Below are positions 61,141 through 64,000 of a stretch of DNA of 64,000 nt, piece by piece. Source of the DNA: Pelodera strongyloides (Eukaryota; Nematoda; Chromadorea; Rhabditida; Rhabditidae); contig JAANDG010000464.1 in the NCBI GenBank assembly GCA_036852015.1, positions 54,007 through 118,006 of the forward strand. The letters run 5' to 3'. The first letter of the stretch is position 1. Every line of letters starts with the position of its first letter. Position numbers and translations under genes: made by a program. The notes beneath the pieces are model-generated. The model searched no databases. It was not told the origin of the DNA and saw only the letters and a list, made by a program, of their open reading frames with translations.

Positions 61141-62253
61141 TTACGCTGTGCTTCTCCTTACATTTCCGTTAGCGTTTCCGTTAGCGTTTCCGTTGGCATT
61201 TCCGTCCGTTTCTGTATCTCTCTTTACTTTTCCGTCAGCGTTTCCGTTCATTTCTGCGTCTTCTTCACTTTTCCGTCAGCGTTTGCGTCAGCGCTTCCGT
61301 TAATTTGTGCGTCTCTCTTTACTTTTCCATCAGCGTTTCCGTCAGCTTCTGCATCTCTCTTTACTTTCCCGTCAGCGTTTTGGCCTGCCTCGGTGTCTCT
61401 CTTTACTTTACCGTCGGCGTTTCCGGCTGTTTCTGCGTCCCTTTTTATGTTTCCGCCATCGCTTTGGTCTGTCTCTGCATTTCTCTTCACTTTTCCGTCG
61501 GCGTTTCCAGGCTGTTTCTGCATCTCTCTTTACTTTCCCGTCAGCGTTTTGGCCAGTCTCGGTGTCCTTTTTACTTTTCCGTCGGCGTTTTGGCCTGTCT
61601 CTGCATGTCGGCGTTCCTGCGCGTTTTGGTCTGTCTCTGCGTCCCTTTTCACCTTTCCGTCAGCGTTTCGGCCAGCGTTTTGGTCTGTCTCTGCATTTCT
61701 CTTCACTTTTCCGTCAGCGTTTTGGGTTGTCTCTGCTTCTCTCTTTACATTTCCTTCAGCATTCGGATCTGTCTCTGTGTCTCTCTTTACTTTCCCGTCA
61801 ACGTTTTCGGTGTTTGGTAGCTGGGCTTGAGTATTTCGCTTCTCTTTCAAATGTGGCTGTGGATGAGGTGCTTCTGCTTTTCTCCCTGAAATGTATGATT
61901 GTTGTTTCGTTTTCTGATGTAAGCTAGGGACTATTGCTCTGTTATCTCATTCTATATCAATCTATCAAGACACTTTTGCATCTTCAAAGGAACTGCGAAC
62001 CCAATTGCGCAAACCTCAACATATTTTTTTATAGAGTGAACTATAGAGCACACCATAGTTGATATGCAAATTTCTGCGCCCTTCTGGTAATTTCCGGCAT
62101 GGAATGGAATACTTTTATTTCATGTGAATGTCTTGGTGTTTCCAACTATATGTTAAAACATGTGTGACGCCGCTTTAAAAATAACTCACAGATTCCTCCT
62201 TGAACATAACTGGCGAGAAGAATGGTGAGAAGTAAGATTTGTGCGGACCACAT
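61141..62253 (-). pseudogene. Secreted Lys-Arg repeat protein, precursor-like, reading frame broken by three indels
   Basis: Exon 1 (62253-62190) encodes a clear signal peptide, MWSAQILLLTILLASYVQGG. Exon 2 (61885-61141) is built of about fourteen units of 13 to 17 residues, each with a form of (N)ADGKVKR followed by DAETDQ or DTETGQ, ending in NVRRSTA and a stop. Each unit ends in Lys-Arg, the cleavage site of proprotein convertases, so it looks like a multi-copy peptide precursor. The frame is broken three times: a base missing near 61566, a base extra near 61509, a base missing near 61261. The repeat stays readable across all three, so they are recent or are sequence errors. Canonical splice sites; AAATTTAG 14 bases before the ATG suggests trans-splicing. 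No named family is recognised. If the indels are errors, this is a functional gene. Confidence 0.6.
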
Positions 62254-63132
62254 TTTATGTTTGGTACCTAAATTTTTAGAAAGATAATTAAGACATATTA
62301 ATGTATTATAAGAAATGCAAGAATCTTCAAACAGCCATTGGAAAACTAATACTAGAACTAGAGCAAAAATACCTTAGAGAATAAGGAAAACTATTGCACA
62401 GTGTTATTGGAAGTTCCTGAATTTACATTTCTAGTTGTGACTTGTTAAAGCGTGGGTACAAAATTGGGTACAGTATGAAAAGGCAAAAATTCTAGCGTCG
62501 CAAACGTATGTTGGATAGATGAAAGAATTATAACGCCGCCAACGTATGTTGGATAGACGAGAATGTTGACAAAACTCCACAAATATTTGGTTGGTGGGGG
62601 GTTCTGAATTTAGAATTTAGAATTCTTAAATTTTTCTTTTCTTTGTAATGGCTTGCCAATGGATGCGCGATGCGCGTCTAACAACGATTTCTAACAAACA
62701 AAAAAGTGCCAGGCTGTGCTGATGGTTTACGCCAAAACTATTCCATGCAAGAACACGAGAGAGGACTAAACTAAAACAAGGAATGTGAACAAATAAAATG
62801 CTAAGCTTAGGATTTGGGGGCTTGATGTCAAAGCCCTTCGAATAGTTCACGATGAGTTTCAAATAACTTCACTTACAATTAGATACTTTAGGGATGCATA
62901 TTCAACAGCTTGACGTTGAATATGAAACCTAGGTACATTGAATCTGCTGGGTCATCTGCATATTTTAGCGCCATATGGTGGTTATTGTAACGAAACGTAT
63001 AATCTGCATGGAGATGCCTAGGACATTAATCTCATGAAATATGAATGGGGCTGTATGCAAATCAATCTACAAGAACAGTGTATCCCTACATTCGACTAAA
63101 CAAGGTCCTGGGACAATCAAGGCTTTCGATTA
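62254..63132. other. Intergenic region between divergent genes
   Basis: The upstream regions of both neighbours. Two direct copies of CAACGTATGTTGGATAGA-like sequence lie near 62500 and 62540. No exon was recognised. Confidence 0.5.
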
Positions 63133-63780
63133 ATGGCGGAACTGAAGGATGGTGAGTTATTCAGTTTTAAGTTCGCCTCCTGCATGTTGATTTCGTCGCA
63201 AAGTAGCTTATCGTGGATCACGAAGAAAAGGTGTGCCAGACCGGCGCCGCGCCCAAAATTACACTTTCTCGTCGCGCAACGAAATCCAGTGTTTTTCGAA
63301 ATATACATAGAGCTGCAGCTGAATTCGTTAGTGTAACTGCACTGTGCCTCCTAGTTTGCTTGTCTTGTATAGTGCTGATAGTACATTTGGTCTAAATATA
63401 TGTATAACCATTCATAACAGTATTTCTCTTACAGCTGAGGGCAATGCCGACCAGAGCAAGCCACCCGAATTCGATGCAAAGGAGAAAATCGAGGAAATTC
63501 GTGAGTTTTTTTCTCATATGAATATCATGAAAGAAGTTGCTTTTTGATTGTGTCTAGCATGCGGGTGTGTGTGTGGGTGTGTGGGTGTCGGTGTGTGTAT
63601 GTGTGCGTGCGCGTGTGCACATGTGTGTGCGTCTACGACTTCGTGCTAGGGCTAGGAGGGATCGGCCATGCTTCTTTCGCGGATTGTTTTTTGCTTTGGA
63701 TATATTATTCTTTTCAGAACGCAACATGAACACCGTTGCTGATCACAATCACTACCACGTGGACATTGTCGAACAATGGG
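63133..63780 (+). CDS. Unidentified protein, first three exons, 3' part outside window
   Basis: Three exons join in one frame with canonical sites: 63133-63151, 63435-63500, 63718-63780, giving MAELKDAEGNADQSKPPEF, DAKEKIEEIQRNM and NTVADHNHYHVDIVEQWG, then a GTAAGA donor at 63781. The N-terminus has no signal peptide or membrane segment. It is acidic, with a likely short helix (KEKIEEIQRNM) and a His-rich stretch (HNHYH). I do not recognise the family, and the rest of the gene is beyond the end of the window. The start is the only ATG in phase near exon 1. Confidence 0.55.
63563..63631 (+). repeat. GT microsatellite
   Basis: (GT)n with interruptions, in the second intron of the unidentified gene. 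Bases just after it (about 63644-63662) match the dispersed repeat found around the CAP gene. Confidence 0.9.
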
Positions 63781-64000
63781 GTAAGAAGAGAAGTTTTATC
63801 TCTTTACTCTTTGAAACGAAGTTCTTGCAGTTATTTTCTATACGTTTGTATTTTTTATGAGTCGGGGTTCGACCCGGCCAGGTTGCGTGGCAGGCTTTGC
63901 TACATAATGCAAACAAACTACCGAGCTCGCAAACCGCCAAATTGCCTGGTGGCATGCGAGCCCGTAACTTCATGGTATCCTACAAGGTTTAGGTACAATC

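Noticed and set aside
61051..61927. Long plus-strand open frames of up to 259 codons rich in Phe, Ser and Leu
   Set aside because: They are the antisense of the Lys-Arg repeat exon. The repeat is open in several frames, while the minus strand has the signal peptide, intron and polar repeat typical of a real protein.
63866..63960. GGGTTCGACCCGGCC as a tRNA T-arm
   Set aside because: No acceptor, D or anticodon arms can be folded upstream on the same strand or downstream on the other.

Overview
The window is nuclear DNA of a nematode. The evidence is gene content (CAP/SCP secreted protein, nicotinic receptor subunit, ferlin of fer-1 type), many short exons with TTTCAG-type acceptors, and start codons that sit 5 to 70 bases after an intron-like acceptor with no upstream exon, as expected for spliced-leader trans-splicing. 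Introns are rich in foldback elements, microsatellites and a recurrent GTGCGCCA-type repeat. Exon boundaries below were worked out by hand from splice sites, reading phase and family similarity. No alignment or transcript data were available.

Layout. 175-2781 (+): 3' part of a CAP-domain secreted protein, with a large foldback element in its last intron. 4354-8765 (-): most of a nicotinic acetylcholine receptor alpha-type subunit (Cys-loop, vicinal Cys pair, M1-M3), with signal peptide and M4 not found. 11707-13877 (+): a secreted protein with a thrombospondin type 1 repeat. 14776-36307 (+): a ferlin of about 2,045 residues in about 55 exons, C2A absent, C-terminal membrane anchor present. 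It hosts an antisense tRNA-Phe gene, an antisense LINE remnant, simple-sequence tracts and many small repeats.

From 37954 to 59943 five genes lie on the + strand: DAD1 (oligosaccharyltransferase subunit), a UQCR11-like complex III subunit, spartin (MIT plus senescence domain), an ABT1/ESF2 ribosome-biogenesis factor, and a 181-residue protein with an N-terminal RING finger and a C-terminal ubiquitin-like domain ending in Gly-Gly plus a short tail. Each start is directly preceded by a candidate trans-splice acceptor, so the group may be an operon-like cluster, although the spacing (0.6 to 1.5 kb) is long. DAD1 and spartin are, as I recall, also neighbours in C. elegans.

61141-62253 (-): a signal-peptide protein made of about fourteen Lys-Arg-bounded repeats, broken by three single-base indels. 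63133-63780 (+): the first three exons of an unrecognised gene that runs off the window.

The most unusual items are the RING/ubiquitin-like fusion, the Lys-Arg repeat precursor, exon junctions whose frame closes only if the intron begins one base before the GT, and a ferlin exon placed between long complementary purine and pyrimidine tracts.
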